The notes under the pieces are model-generated. The model made no database searches and was not told the origin of the DNA. It worked only from the letters and a program-made list of their open reading frames with translations. A DNA stretch of 64,000 bases from Jiangella gansuensis DSM 44835 (GTDB taxonomy: Bacteria; Actinomycetota; Actinomycetes; Jiangellales; Jiangellaceae): the NCBI RefSeq assembly GCF_000515395.1, contig NZ_KI911782.1, forward strand, positions 1,985,927 through 2,049,926. Direction: 5' to 3'. The position numbers were made by a program, and so were the translations under genes. Within the stretch, counting starts at the first letter, position 1. The number at the start of each line of letters is the position of its first letter. Positions 43,939 through 53,121 of the stretch are shown piece by piece.

Positions 43939-45612
43939 TCAGCGGGGGCGGCCGTGGATCAGGGGGTTGGTGATCTCGAGGCGGCGGACGACCTCGTTGA
44001 CGTCGTTGTCGCCGGAAGCGTCGGGGAGGCCGAAGTCGCGGGCCTCGATGACGACGCGGTCGGCATAGACGTCGAGGGTGAGGCCGCGGTTGATGTCGCG
44101 GGTGACCACTTCGGAGATGCCACTGGTGTTCTCGCCGCGGGCGTCCCATTCGACGTGCATGGCGCCGGTGTTGACGGCGGTGAACCCGTCGGGGTGGCCG
44201 CCGGGGACGCGCCGCTGGACGGCCCAGTCGCCGAGTTCGAACGGATAGTGGGTGTGCCCGGTGAGCAGGATGGCGTTGGGGTGGTCGCCCAGGATCGCGG
44301 TCAGTTCGGCGTTGCGTTCGTGGTGGTCGTGGTACCAGGGGATCCACGACGCGGAGACGGTGTCGCCGAGCGGGAAGTGCGTGATGACGACGACCTGCTT
44401 GCGCTGCCGGGTCCAGTGGTCCAGGCGCGACTCGAACCAGGCGACCTGCTCGTCGGACATCCCGACCTCCGGCGGCCGGGGGTACTCCTGGCCGAGCACC
44501 AGGACGGGGACGTCCCCGCCGGCGCCGGAAATGACGTACTCGTCCCACACCCGGTCGCGCGAAGCGAACTGGAGGAAGCGGTCGCGCAGCGTCTCCCAGG
44601 TCTCGCCGGCGTAGCTCTCGTGGTTGCCGATCGCGGCCACCACCTCGTCCGGGACGATGTCCTGCGCACCGTCCATGACGTCGTAGATCTCCTGCCACTC
44701 CCGGGTGGTGCCGGAGTTCACGATGTCGCCGACCATCAGCATGCCGGCGGCGTCGGGCCGGACGGCGGACAGGTCGCGCAAGCCGTGCGCGAGGTCGCCG
44801 GGGTGGCCCTGGATGTCGCTGACCACCCACAGCGAGGTGGCCTCGTCGACGGGCGGGGTGGGTGTCGCGGTGGTGCGGACGGAGACGCTGTCGACGGCCC
44901 AGTACCAGGAGTTGCGCGGCGCATCGAGCCGCCAGCGGAACACCGCCTGTCGCACGCCCTGGGGTACGTCCACCCGCAGCGCTTCGGTGCTGTTGGCGAG
45001 GGTGCCGTCGTAGTTGTTCACCGTGTTGGTGCTGTCGTAGCGCAGTAGTTCGGTCTGGATGCCGCTGCCGTCGAACTCGACCGTGACGGTGGCGGTCTGG
45101 CCGGTCCATGGCCGCAGGTGGGAGTCGAAGGTCAGCTCGACGGCGTCGTGGCCCCAGACCCGCACCGGTGCCGACACGAGCGTGGTGTCGTAGCGGTCGG
45201 CCGCACCCGGTGCGTCGTCGTACTCGTCGGAGTCGGCGACGGCGATGACGTCGTCGGCGCGGCCGAACCGGTGGCGCATCTGGTCCTCGGCGGCGACCCA
45301 GTGCTCGCGCGTGGTGAACGTCCAGCCGCGCCAGTCGTCGACGCCGCCGGCGCTCATCTCGGGCGCGATCTCGACCGACCAGCCCTTCGGCCCGGAGTGG
45401 GTGTAGCCGGAGGCGGCGACCTCGCCGGCCAGGCCGTTGAAGCTCTCCCGCCACAGGGTCTGGTGGCCGAGCCGCTGGGACGCGCGCTCAGCTCGCTCGT
45501 CGTCCGTTGCGGCACCGGCCGACAGCCCGGCGAACAGGCCGGCGACCACCGACGTCGCCGTCGCCGCCGCCAACAGGGCCACACTCGCGCGACCGCGCGC
45601 TCGGATCGTCAT
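43939..45612 (-). CDS. Secreted calcineurin-like metallophosphoesterase
   Basis: The 557-residue protein has a signal peptide (hydrophobic from about residue 9 to 31, ending near SAGAAT). A beta-rich region of about 230 residues resembles a carbohydrate-binding or jelly-roll module (WYWAVDSVSV end). The phosphoesterase domain then follows, with VVSDIQGHPGD, MVGDIVNSG, IGNHESY, VITHFPLGD and LTGHTHYP. The first motif has Gln where the family has His (DxH). It is probably exported and may act on phosphate esters, but the substrate is unknown. ATG 45612 gives the correct signal peptide. Confidence 0.85.
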   Translation of the reverse strand: MTIRARGRASVALLAAATATSVVAGLFAGLSAGAATDDERAERASQRLGHQTLWRESFNGLAGEVAASGYTHSGPKGWSVEIAPEMSAGGVDDWRGWTFTTREHWVAAEDQMRHRFGRADDVIAVADSDEYDDAPGAADRYDTTLVSAPVRVWGHDAVELTFDSHLRPWTGQTATVTVEFDGSGIQTELLRYDSTNTVNNYDGTLANSTEALRVDVPQGVRQAVFRWRLDAPRNSWYWAVDSVSVRTTATPTPPVDEATSLWVVSDIQGHPGDLAHGLRDLSAVRPDAAGMLMVGDIVNSGTTREWQEIYDVMDGAQDIVPDEVVAAIGNHESYAGETWETLRDRFLQFASRDRVWDEYVISGAGGDVPVLVLGQEYPRPPEVGMSDEQVAWFESRLDHWTRQRKQVVVITHFPLGDTVSASWIPWYHDHHERNAELTAILGDHPNAILLTGHTHYPFELGDWAVQRRVPGGHPDGFTAVNTGAMHVEWDARGENTSGISEVVTRDINRGLTLDVYADRVVIEARDFGLPDASGDNDVNEVVRRLEITNPLIHGRPR

Positions 45613-45904
45613 GAGCCGGACGGTAGGGGCGCAAGGTGACGAAACGTCGGGAAGCGGGCGACGCGCAGGTGACCAGCTGGGGGCGCCTGCCCTTCCCGCT
45701 GTGATGACCGACACAGTGTGCAACTTTTCAGGCATAGAAGAATTGCGCACAGCGCAAGATGTGAGTTAGTGTCAGATCACGCGAACCGTCGCGTGACCGC
45801 AGTCTCACACCGAAGTGACGCGGCGCTCACCTGGCTCTCAGCCCGTTCACAGGTTCGTCGTGGTGTCCTGACGCCGCTCTTCTCAACTTGACTTGGAGTC
45901 CTCG
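45613..45904. promoter_or_regulatory. Divergent phosphoesterase / MMPL region
   Basis: The 292-bp region carries TTGCGC (45743-45748) and TAGTGT (45767-45772), spaced 18 nt, pointing to the first MMPL gene. The perfect inverted repeat TTGCGC-ACA-GCGCAA (45743-45757) overlaps that -35. CACA-G-TGTG (45712-45720) and GCAACTTTTC (45719-45728) lie upstream. The latter recurs inverted before the second MMPL gene. Confidence 0.5.
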
Positions 45905-48118
45905 GTGGCGACTTTCCTCTACCGGCTCGGCCGGTTCTCGTATCGACGCCGCAGGCTGGTCGGAGCGATCTGGCTGGCCCTGCTCGCGCTGTTCGGCGTG
46001 GGTGCCGCGACGCTGTCCGGCCCCACGTCGGACACGTTCTCCATTCCCGGCACCGAGTCCCAGCAGGCCTTCGACCTGCTCGAGGAGCGGTTCCCCGGCG
46101 GCAACACCGACGGTGCGACGGCGCGCGTCGTGTTCGCCGCCCCTGACGGTGAGACGCTCACCGATCCGCAGAACCAGGCGGTCGTCTCGGACGTGCTCGC
46201 CGAGCTGACGACGGCCCCGCAGGTCGCCGACGTGCCCGACCCGTTCCAGGTCGGTACCGTCTCCGAGGATGGGCGCATCGCGTTCTCGCAGGTGACGTAC
46301 TCGGTTCCGTTCTTCGACCTCACCGACGAAGCTCGTGAGGCGCTGACCGAGGCGGCCGACGTCGGGCGCGACGCCGGGCTGACGGTCGAGCTCGGTGGCG
46401 AGGCGGCCATGAGCAACGAGGAGCCGGCCGGCACGGAGATCATCGGCATCGGCGTCGCCGCGGTGGTGCTGATCATCACCTTCGGTTCGCTCATCGCGGC
46501 CGGGCTGCCGCTGCTCACGGCCATCCTCGGCATCGCCGTCGGCATGTCGGCCATCACCGCCGCCAGCGGGTTCATGGACATCGGGTCCAGCACGCCGACG
46601 CTGGCGCTGATGCTCGGTCTGGCGGTCGGCATCGACTACGCCCTGTTCATCGTCTCGCGGTACCGGCACGAGCTGGCCGAAGGCCGAGCGGGGGAGGAGG
46701 CGGCCGGCCGGGCCGTCGGAACCGCGGGTTCGGCGGTCGTGTTCGCCGGTCTGACTGTCATGATCGCGCTGGCCGGACTGTTCGTGGTCGACATCCCGAT
46801 GCTGACCGAGATGGGTCTGGCGGCCGCGCTCACCGTCGGCATCGCCGTCATCATCGCGCTCAGCCTGCTGCCGGCACTGCTCGGTTTCGCCAAGCACCGC
46901 GTCCTGGGCGGGCGTATCCCCGGACTGCGGCGCACCCGCGACCCGGAGGCGAGCGACGGGCGCCGGACGCTGGGCCGCCGGTGGGCCGAGCTCATCACCC
47001 GCCGGCCAATCCCGGTGCTGGTGATCGCCGGAGCGGCCATGCTCGCGCTGGCGGCTCCGCTGACCGACCTGCGACTGGGGCTGCCGGACGAGGGCAGCTC
47101 CCCGCCGGACAGCACTCAGCGCCAGGCCTACGACCTCACTGTCGAGGGCTTCGGCGCGGGGTTCAACGGCCCGCTCACGGTCGTGGTCGACGCGGCCGGC
47201 AGCTCCGACCCGCAGGCCGCGGCCGATGAGGTCGTGACGTCGCTGCAGGGCCTGGACGGTGTCGTCAACGTCACGCCGCCGGCGTTCAACGAGGCCGGCG
47301 ACACCGCGATCGTCAACGTCGTGCCGCAGTACGGGCCCGGCAGTGCCGAGACCGAGGACCTGGTCGGTGACATCCGTGACCAGGTCGGCGACGTCGGCGA
47401 GGTGACGGGGGCGGAGGTCTCCGTCACCGGCAACACCGCCATCAACATCGACTTCTCCGAGCGGATGGCCGAGGCGCTGCTGCCGTACCTGGCATTGGTG
47501 GTCGGTCTGTCGTTCGTGCTGCTGATGCTGGTGTTCCGGTCGCTGCTGGTGCCGCTGAAGGCGGCGCTGGGCTTCCTGCTCACCATGGGTGCCACGTTCG
47601 GCGCCATCGTGGCGGTGTTCCAGTGGGGTTGGTTCAACGGGCTGCTGGGTATCGAGCAGACCGGGCCGATCATCAGCATGCTGCCGATCTTCCTGATCGG
47701 TGTGGTGTTCGGCCTCGCGATGGACTACCAGGTGTTCCTGGTCACGCGGATGCGCGAGGAGCACGTGCACGGTGCGTCGCCCACGGACGCGGTGGTGGTC
47801 GGCTTCCAGCACGGCGCGCGGGTGGTGGCCGCGGCCGCGGTCATCATGATCAGCGTGTTCGCCGCCTTCATCTTCGGTGGCGAGGACGTGATCATGCAGG
47901 TGGGCCTGGCGCTGGCGGCCGCCGTGGCGTTCGACGCCTTCGTGGTCCGCATGACCATCGTCCCGGCGGTCATGACGCTGCTGGGCAGCCGGGCCTGGTT
48001 CCTGCCGAGGTGGCTGGACCGCATCCTGCCCAACGTGGACGTCGAGGGGGAGAAGCTGACCCAGTACCTCGAGGACCCGCCGGAGCGGGAGCCGCGGCTG
48101 GAGCCGGCCAAGAGCTGA
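45905..48118 (+). CDS. MMPL-family RND transporter
   Basis: The 737-residue protein has the MMPL layout, two repeats of one membrane segment, an extracellular loop and five membrane segments. Diagnostic segments are LGLAVGIDYALFIVSRYRHE and FGLAMDYQVFLVTRMREE, which carry the proton-relay Asp residues. Members export lipids, siderophores or drugs. GTG 45905 has GGAG 6 nt upstream and gives an N-terminus (ATFLYRLGRFSYRRR) matching its paralogue. A strong terminator follows. Confidence 0.92.
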   Translation: MATFLYRLGRFSYRRRRLVGAIWLALLALFGVGAATLSGPTSDTFSIPGTESQQAFDLLEERFPGGNTDGATARVVFAAPDGETLTDPQNQAVVSDVLAELTTAPQVADVPDPFQVGTVSEDGRIAFSQVTYSVPFFDLTDEAREALTEAADVGRDAGLTVELGGEAAMSNEEPAGTEIIGIGVAAVVLIITFGSLIAAGLPLLTAILGIAVGMSAITAASGFMDIGSSTPTLALMLGLAVGIDYALFIVSRYRHELAEGRAGEEAAGRAVGTAGSAVVFAGLTVMIALAGLFVVDIPMLTEMGLAAALTVGIAVIIALSLLPALLGFAKHRVLGGRIPGLRRTRDPEASDGRRTLGRRWAELITRRPIPVLVIAGAAMLALAAPLTDLRLGLPDEGSSPPDSTQRQAYDLTVEGFGAGFNGPLTVVVDAAGSSDPQAAADEVVTSLQGLDGVVNVTPPAFNEAGDTAIVNVVPQYGPGSAETEDLVGDIRDQVGDVGEVTGAEVSVTGNTAINIDFSERMAEALLPYLALVVGLSFVLLMLVFRSLLVPLKAALGFLLTMGATFGAIVAVFQWGWFNGLLGIEQTGPIISMLPIFLIGVVFGLAMDYQVFLVTRMREEHVHGASPTDAVVVGFQHGARVVAAAAVIMISVFAAFIFGGEDVIMQVGLALAAAVAFDAFVVRMTIVPAVMTLLGSRAWFLPRWLDRILPNVDVEGEKLTQYLEDPPEREPRLEPAKS

Positions 48119-48135
48119 GTCTCCCAGTGGCGCCT

Positions 48136-48172
48136 GAGCGGGCGGCCCGGACCGTGGTCCGGCCGCCCGCTC
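48136..48172 (+). terminator. Strong terminator between the two MMPL genes
   Basis: GAGCGGGCGG (48136-48145) and CCGCCCGCTC (48163-48172) form the outer stem of a hairpin that continues as CCGGACC/GGTCCGG with one bulge. TTTCG follows. It isolates the second MMPL gene, which has its own promoter. Confidence 0.8.
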
Positions 48173-48177
48173 TTTCG

Positions 48178-48241
48178 TGCAGTGTGAGAAAGACTGCATC
48201 TCAAGAAAAGTTGCGCAAGGTGAAAAGATCCGGGGTAGAGT
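48178..48241 (+). promoter_or_regulatory. Promoter/operator of the second MMPL gene
   Basis: TTGCGC (48211-48216) and TAGAGT (48236-48241) are 19 nt apart, close to the first MMPL promoter (TTGCGC, 18 nt, TAGTGT). TGCAGT-N9-ACTGCA (48178-48198) is a perfect inverted repeat just upstream. GAAAAGTTGC overlaps the -35. The TetR gene downstream is a candidate regulator. Confidence 0.5.
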
Positions 48242-48249
48242 GAAGAACC

Positions 48250-50454
48250 ATGGCAACGCTTCTCTACCGGCTCGGCCGGTTCTCGTACCGGCGCCGCCGC
48301 CTCGTCGCGCTGATCTGGGTGGTGCTGCTCGGCGTCTTCGGCGCCGGCGCCGCCACCCTGTCCGGGCAGACGTCCGACTCGTTCTCCATTCCGGGCACCG
48401 AATCCCAGGAAGCCCTGGACCTGCTGGCCGACCGGTTCCCCGAGGCCGCCGCCGACGGCGCCCAGGGCCGGGTGGTCTTCGCCGCCCCGGACGGTGAAAC
48501 GCTCGCCGACCCGGCCAACCAGCAGATCGTGCAGAGCGTCGTCGCCGAGCTGGCCGAGGCGCCGCAGGTCGCCAGCGTCGCCGACCCGTACCAGTCGCAG
48601 GCGGTGTCCCCGGACGGCGCCATCGCGTACGCGCAGGTCAACTACGACGTCATGTTCGGTGACCTGTCCGACGAGGCGAGGGAAGGGCTGGACGATGCCG
48701 TGCAGGCGGGCCGCGACGCCGGGCTGACCGTAGAGGTCGGCGGCGACGTCGTCGAGGAGGTGCCGGCCACCGGCGCCACCGAGCTGGTGGGTGTGGCGGT
48801 CGCCGCGCTGGTCCTGATCATCACGTTCGGCTCGTTCGTTGCCGCCGGGCTACCGCTGCTGACCGCCGTCCTGGGCGTGAGCATCGGCGTCGCCGGCATC
48901 ACCGCGCTCACCGGGTTCATCGACATGGGGTCCACCACGCCGATCCTGGCGATGATGCTGGGCCTCGCCGTCGCCATCGACTACGCGTTGTTCATCGTGT
49001 CCCGATACCGCCACGAGCTGGAGGTCCGCGGCGACGGCGAGGAAGCGGTCGGCCGGGCGCTCGGCACGGCCGGGTCGGCGGTGGCCTTCGCCGGCCTGAC
49101 CGTCGTGATCGCGCTGTCCGGGCTCGCGGTGGTCGGCGTGCCGTTGCTGACCGAGATGGGCCTCGCGGCCGCGGCCACCGTGCTCGTCGCGGTGCTCATC
49201 GCGCTGACCCTGCTGCCGGCGCTGCTCGGCTTCGCCGGCCAGCGGGTGCTCTCCGGGCGCATCCCCGGGCTGAAGGCGCGTGACCCGGAGTCCGACGAAG
49301 GAAGGCCCGGCCTGGGTCAGCGGTGGGGCCGGATGGTCACCCGCCGTCCCATCCCGGTGCTCCTGGTGGCCGTGGCCGGCATTCTCGCGCTGGCCGTCCC
49401 CGCCCTCGACATGCGCCTCGGCCTGCCCGATCAGGGCACGGCCGGCGCCGAAACCACCCAGCGCAAGGCCTACGACATGCTCGCCGACGGGTTCGGGCCC
49501 GGCTTCAACGGTCCGCTGCTGGTGGTGGTCGACACCACCGGCGCCGCCGATCCGCAGCAGACCGCCGGACAGGTGGCGGGCGCCGTCGGCGAGCTCGACG
49601 ACGTCGCGGCCGTCGTGCCGCCGATGCTCAACCAGTCCGGCGACACCGCGTTGATGACGGTGATCCCGCAGAGCTCGCCGTCCAGCGCGGCGACCGAGGA
49701 CCTGGTCGGCGACATCCGTGCCGCCGCCGGCGACTTCGAGAGTGCGACGGGCGCCGCCGTCATGGTCACCGGCACCACCGCGATCACCATCGACTTCTCC
49801 GAGACGATGAACGACGCGCTGGTGCCCTACCTGGCGCTGGTTGTCGGGCTGTCCTTCGTCCTGCTGGCCATGGTGTTCCGGTCCGTGCTGGTGCCGCTGA
49901 AGGCCGCCCTGGGGTTCCTGTTGTCCATGCTGGCGACGTTCGGCGTCACCGTCGCGGTGTTCCAGGAGGGCTTCCTCGCCGACGTCATCGGCGTGGAGCA
50001 GACCGGACCGATCGTCAGCCTGCTGCCGATCCTGCTGATCGGCGTGGTGTTCGGGCTCGCCATGGACTACGAGGTCTTCCTCGTGACCCGGATGCGCGAG
50101 GAGTACGTCCACGGCGCCTCGCCGAAGCAGGCCATCGTGACCGGCTTCCAGCACGGAGGCAGGGTGGTGGGCGCTGCGGCCATCATCATGATCAGCGTCT
50201 TCGCGGGCTTCGTCTTCGCCCACGATCCGATGATCAAGCAGATCGGGTTCGCGCTGGCGGTCGCGGTGGCGCTGGACGCCTTCGTGGTCCGCATGACCAT
50301 CGTGCCGGCGGTCATGTCGCTGCTGGGCCGGGCGGCCTGGTGGCTTCCGCGCTGGCTCGACCGGATCCTGCCGGACGTCGACGTCGAAGGGGAGCGGCTG
50401 ACCCGGCGGCTGGAGGCCGGCGCGGAGGCTCAGCAACCTGTTCACACGACGTAG
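48250..50454 (+). CDS. MMPL-family RND transporter, paralogue
   Basis: The 734-residue protein is clearly homologous to the preceding MMPL protein along its whole length: ATLLYRLGRFSYRRR at the start, LGLAVAIDYALFIVSRYRHE, FGLAMDYEVFLVTRMREE, and the closing WLDRILPDVDVEGERL. The pair looks like a tandem duplication with separate promoters. It stands just upstream of a TetR regulator gene. Confidence 0.92.
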   Translation: MATLLYRLGRFSYRRRRLVALIWVVLLGVFGAGAATLSGQTSDSFSIPGTESQEALDLLADRFPEAAADGAQGRVVFAAPDGETLADPANQQIVQSVVAELAEAPQVASVADPYQSQAVSPDGAIAYAQVNYDVMFGDLSDEAREGLDDAVQAGRDAGLTVEVGGDVVEEVPATGATELVGVAVAALVLIITFGSFVAAGLPLLTAVLGVSIGVAGITALTGFIDMGSTTPILAMMLGLAVAIDYALFIVSRYRHELEVRGDGEEAVGRALGTAGSAVAFAGLTVVIALSGLAVVGVPLLTEMGLAAAATVLVAVLIALTLLPALLGFAGQRVLSGRIPGLKARDPESDEGRPGLGQRWGRMVTRRPIPVLLVAVAGILALAVPALDMRLGLPDQGTAGAETTQRKAYDMLADGFGPGFNGPLLVVVDTTGAADPQQTAGQVAGAVGELDDVAAVVPPMLNQSGDTALMTVIPQSSPSSAATEDLVGDIRAAAGDFESATGAAVMVTGTTAITIDFSETMNDALVPYLALVVGLSFVLLAMVFRSVLVPLKAALGFLLSMLATFGVTVAVFQEGFLADVIGVEQTGPIVSLLPILLIGVVFGLAMDYEVFLVTRMREEYVHGASPKQAIVTGFQHGGRVVGAAAIIMISVFAGFVFAHDPMIKQIGFALAVAVALDAFVVRMTIVPAVMSLLGRAAWWLPRWLDRILPDVDVEGERLTRRLEAGAEAQQPVHTT

Positions 50455-50470
50455 GAATATGCGACAGTGA

Positions 50471-50496
50471 GCCCCGCCGCGCCACGGTGGCGGGGC
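50471..50496 (+). terminator. Hairpin after the second MMPL gene
   Basis: GCCCCGCCGC and GTGGCGGGGC form a 10-bp stem (one G.U pair) with a 6-nt loop, 16 nt after the stop. It would act as a terminator or reduce read-through into the TetR gene. The GGAGAGGA site of that gene follows at about 50502. Confidence 0.5.
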
Positions 50497-50519
50497 CCGC
50501 CCGGAGAGGAAACACCGAT

Positions 50520-51131
50520 ATGTCTGGTCCAGTGGGTCTACGCGAGCGCAAGAAGGCGGCCACCCGTGCGGCGCTGAGCGCCGCGGCCAACCGGCTGGCC
50601 ATCGAGCACGGTGTCGAGAACGTGACGGTCGAGGCCATCGCCGCCGCTGCCGACGTGTCGCCGCGGACGTTCCACAACTACTTCTCCAGCCGCGAAGAGG
50701 CCATCGTCGCCTCCATCGTCGACTGGGCCGTCGCGCTCACAGACAAGCTGCGCGACCGTCCGGCCGACGAGCCGATCTGGGACTCGCTGCTGGCCGTGCT
50801 CCTGGACGGGCTGGAGGACAGCCCCGAGGCCAAGGCCCGGTGGAAGGCCCAGTCCGACATGATCATGGCCAACCCGTCGGTGGTGGCCAGCCAGCTCGCG
50901 GCCCTGGACGGCATGCGCCGCCGGGTCACCGCCGCGGTCGCCGAGCGCACCGGCACCGACCCGGCGGTCGATCTCTACCCGCACCTGGCGGGCGGCGTCG
51001 CGGCCATGGCGCTCAAGAGCGCGATGGACCTGTGGCTCACCGGCGACTCCGGCCGCGGCATCAAGGACCTCGTCACCGAGGCCTTCGCGATGCTGCGGGC
51101 CGGGTTGCCGCAGCCACCGCGGACGCCGTAG
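50520..51131 (+). CDS. TetR-family transcriptional regulator
   Basis: The 203-residue protein begins with the TetR DNA-binding domain: RERKKAATRAALSAAA, NVTVEAIAAAADVSPRTFHNYF. A ligand-binding helical domain follows (the MftR-like C-terminal class is a guess). It probably represses the two MMPL exporter genes just upstream. The ATG has GGAGAGGA about 10 nt upstream. It converges on a peptide ABC operon with a 5-bp gap. Confidence 0.92.
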   Translation: MSGPVGLRERKKAATRAALSAAANRLAIEHGVENVTVEAIAAAADVSPRTFHNYFSSREEAIVASIVDWAVALTDKLRDRPADEPIWDSLLAVLLDGLEDSPEAKARWKAQSDMIMANPSVVASQLAALDGMRRRVTAAVAERTGTDPAVDLYPHLAGGVAAMALKSAMDLWLTGDSGRGIKDLVTEAFAMLRAGLPQPPRTP

Positions 51132-51136
51132 CCGGC

Positions 51137-52117
51137 TCAGTCGCGCTGAGCCAGCGCGTAGTGGCAGGCCACCTGCGTGTCCGTGCCGCCGTCGAGGATC
51201 GCCAGGTCGGTGCCGCGGCAGCGGTCGCCGACGCCGATCTCGTCCGGCGCGCCGGATGCCAGCACCTGGCAGCGCACGTGGAAGCGGCAGCCGCCCGGAA
51301 TGCGCGTGGGGTCCGGCGGCTCGCCCTGCAGCACGACCGGTTCCCCGGGCGCCTCCGGCAGTACCGACAGCAGCGCCTGGGTGTAGGGGTGCTCCGGCGC
51401 GGTGAGGATCTTCTCCACCGGCCCGGTCTCGACGATCCGGCCCAGGTACATGACGGCGACCCGGTCGGCAATGTTCCAGGCCAGCCCGAGGTCGTGGGTG
51501 ACCACCAGCGCGGCCAGCCCGAGGTCGTCGCGCAGCCGCAGCATCAGCGCCAGGATCTCGCCGCGCACGGACGCGTCCAGCGACGCCACCGGTTCGTCGG
51601 CGACGATGACCTTCGGATCGAGGACCAGCGCGCCGGCGATGACCACCCGCTGCCGCTGACCGCCGGACAGTTCGTGCGGGAAGCGCAGGAAGAACCGCTC
51701 CGGGGGCCGTAGCCCGGCCCGGGACAGCGCGTCGGCCACCCGGTCGCGCTCGTCGGCCACGTCGCCGTGGATGCGCAGCCCTTCGGCGACGGCGTCGTAG
51801 ACGGTGTGCCGGGGGTTCAGGGAGCCGCTGGGGTCCTGCAGCACCAGCTGGATGTCGCGCCGGTAGGCCTTGAGCGCCCGGCTCGAGTACTCCAGGGGAG
51901 TGCCGCGGTGCAGCACGCGCCCGGCCGTCGGCCGCTCCAGCCCGAGCAGCGTGCGGGCCAGCGTCGTCTTGCCGCAGCCGGACTCGCCGACCAGGGCGAC
52001 GATCTCGCCCTCGCCGACGTCGAGGTTGACGCCGTCGACGGCGCGCGCCCGGCCGCCGCCCCGGCGGGCCTCGAACTCCACGCGCACGTCCTGTGCGGCC
52101 AGGATCGGAGTCGTCAC
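51137..52117 (-). CDS. Peptide ABC transporter ATP-binding protein (OppF-like)
   Basis: The 326-residue protein has [50 protein letters not shown] and VVTHDLG. The C-terminal oligopeptide-ATPase motif is PGGCRFHVRCQVLASG. GTG 52117 overlaps the stop of the upstream ATPase gene. It is the last gene of the second five-gene importer operon. Confidence 0.92.
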   Translation of the reverse strand: MTTPILAAQDVRVEFEARRGGGRARAVDGVNLDVGEGEIVALVGESGCGKTTLARTLLGLERPTAGRVLHRGTPLEYSSRALKAYRRDIQLVLQDPSGSLNPRHTVYDAVAEGLRIHGDVADERDRVADALSRAGLRPPERFFLRFPHELSGGQRQRVVIAGALVLDPKVIVADEPVASLDASVRGEILALMLRLRDDLGLAALVVTHDLGLAWNIADRVAVMYLGRIVETGPVEKILTAPEHPYTQALLSVLPEAPGEPVVLQGEPPDPTRIPGGCRFHVRCQVLASGAPDEIGVGDRCRGTDLAILDGGTDTQVACHYALAQRD

Positions 52118-53121
52118 GCGTGCTCCTTCGACGCCACGGGCACGAGCGAGCGGCCCTGGTCCGGCAGGACGTGGACGCAGGCGGCGTGGGCTCCGCCGCC
52201 GGCCGGCCACAGCTGCGGGTCGATGCGGTCGCAATGCTCCAGCCGGGCCGGACAGCGCGGGTGGAACGTGCACCCCGGGGGTAGATCGGCCGGGTCGGGC
52301 GGGTCGCCGGCCAGGCCGCGCGGGTTGCGCCGCGACGACGGGTCGCCGATCGTCGGGAACGCCGCGGCCAGCGCGGCTCCGTAGGGGTGCCGCGCCGCCG
52401 CGAACACCTCCGCGGCGGGTCCCTCCTCGACGATGCGTCCCGCGTACATGATGGCCAGCCGGTCGCAGGTGTCGGCCAGCACTGACAGGTCGTGGCTGAT
52501 CATGAGCAGGCTGATGCCGTTCTCGGCCACCAGCGACTCGATGAGCTTGAGGATCTGCGCCTGGATCATGACGTCCAGCGCCGTCGTCGGCTCGTCAGCG
52601 ATGATCAGCGACGGGTCGCAGGCCAGCGCCATCGCGATCATGACCCGTTGGCGCTGCCCGCCGGACAGCTCGTGCGGGTAGGCGTCGGCGCGCCGGGCCG
52701 GCAGCCCGACATGTTCCAGCAACTCGCCGACCCGCCGCTTCACCTCGGCGTCGCCGGTCTTCTTCGAGTGCAGCTGGATCGGCTCGGCGATCTGGGTGCC
52801 GATGCGCTGCACGGCGTTGAGCGAGTGCATCGCGCCCTGGAAGACGATGGAGGCGCCGGCCCAGCGCACCGCGCGCAGCCGCCCCCAGGACATCGTCAGG
52901 ATGTCCTCGCCGTCGAACATGACCGACCCGGTCATCCGGGCCGACTTCGGCAGCAGCCGCAGCAGCGCCAGCGCCATGGTCGACTTCCCGCAGCCGGACT
53001 CGCCGGCCAGGCCGAGCTTCTGCCCGGCGCCGAGGCTGAGGTTCACGCCCCGGACGGCGGGCACGCTGGTGCCAGCCGTCCGGTACGTGACCGTCAGGTC
53101 CGAGATCTCCAGCACGCTCAC
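52114..53121 (-). CDS. Peptide ABC transporter ATP-binding protein (OppD-like)
   Basis: The 335-residue protein has Walker [10 protein letters not shown], signature [15 protein letters not shown], Walker [13 protein letters not shown] and the H-switch MISHDLS. The C-terminal motif is [17 protein letters not shown]. Its Q-loop reads [10 protein letters not shown] where Asp normally follows Gln, a mild variant. The GTG overlaps the permease stop. Confidence 0.92.
   Translation of the reverse strand: MSVLEISDLTVTYRTAGTSVPAVRGVNLSLGAGQKLGLAGESGCGKSTMALALLRLLPKSARMTGSVMFDGEDILTMSWGRLRAVRWAGASIVFQGAMHSLNAVQRIGTQIAEPIQLHSKKTGDAEVKRRVGELLEHVGLPARRADAYPHELSGGQRQRVMIAMALACDPSLIIADEPTTALDVMIQAQILKLIESLVAENGISLLMISHDLSVLADTCDRLAIMYAGRIVEEGPAAEVFAAARHPYGAALAAAFPTIGDPSSRRNPRGLAGDPPDPADLPPGCTFHPRCPARLEHCDRIDPQLWPAGGGAHAACVHVLPDQGRSLVPVASKEHA

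Noticed and set aside
45827-48256. An 809-codon minus-strand open frame opposite the first MMPL gene
   Set aside because: Antisense shadow of a convincing MMPL transporter, with no domain of its own.
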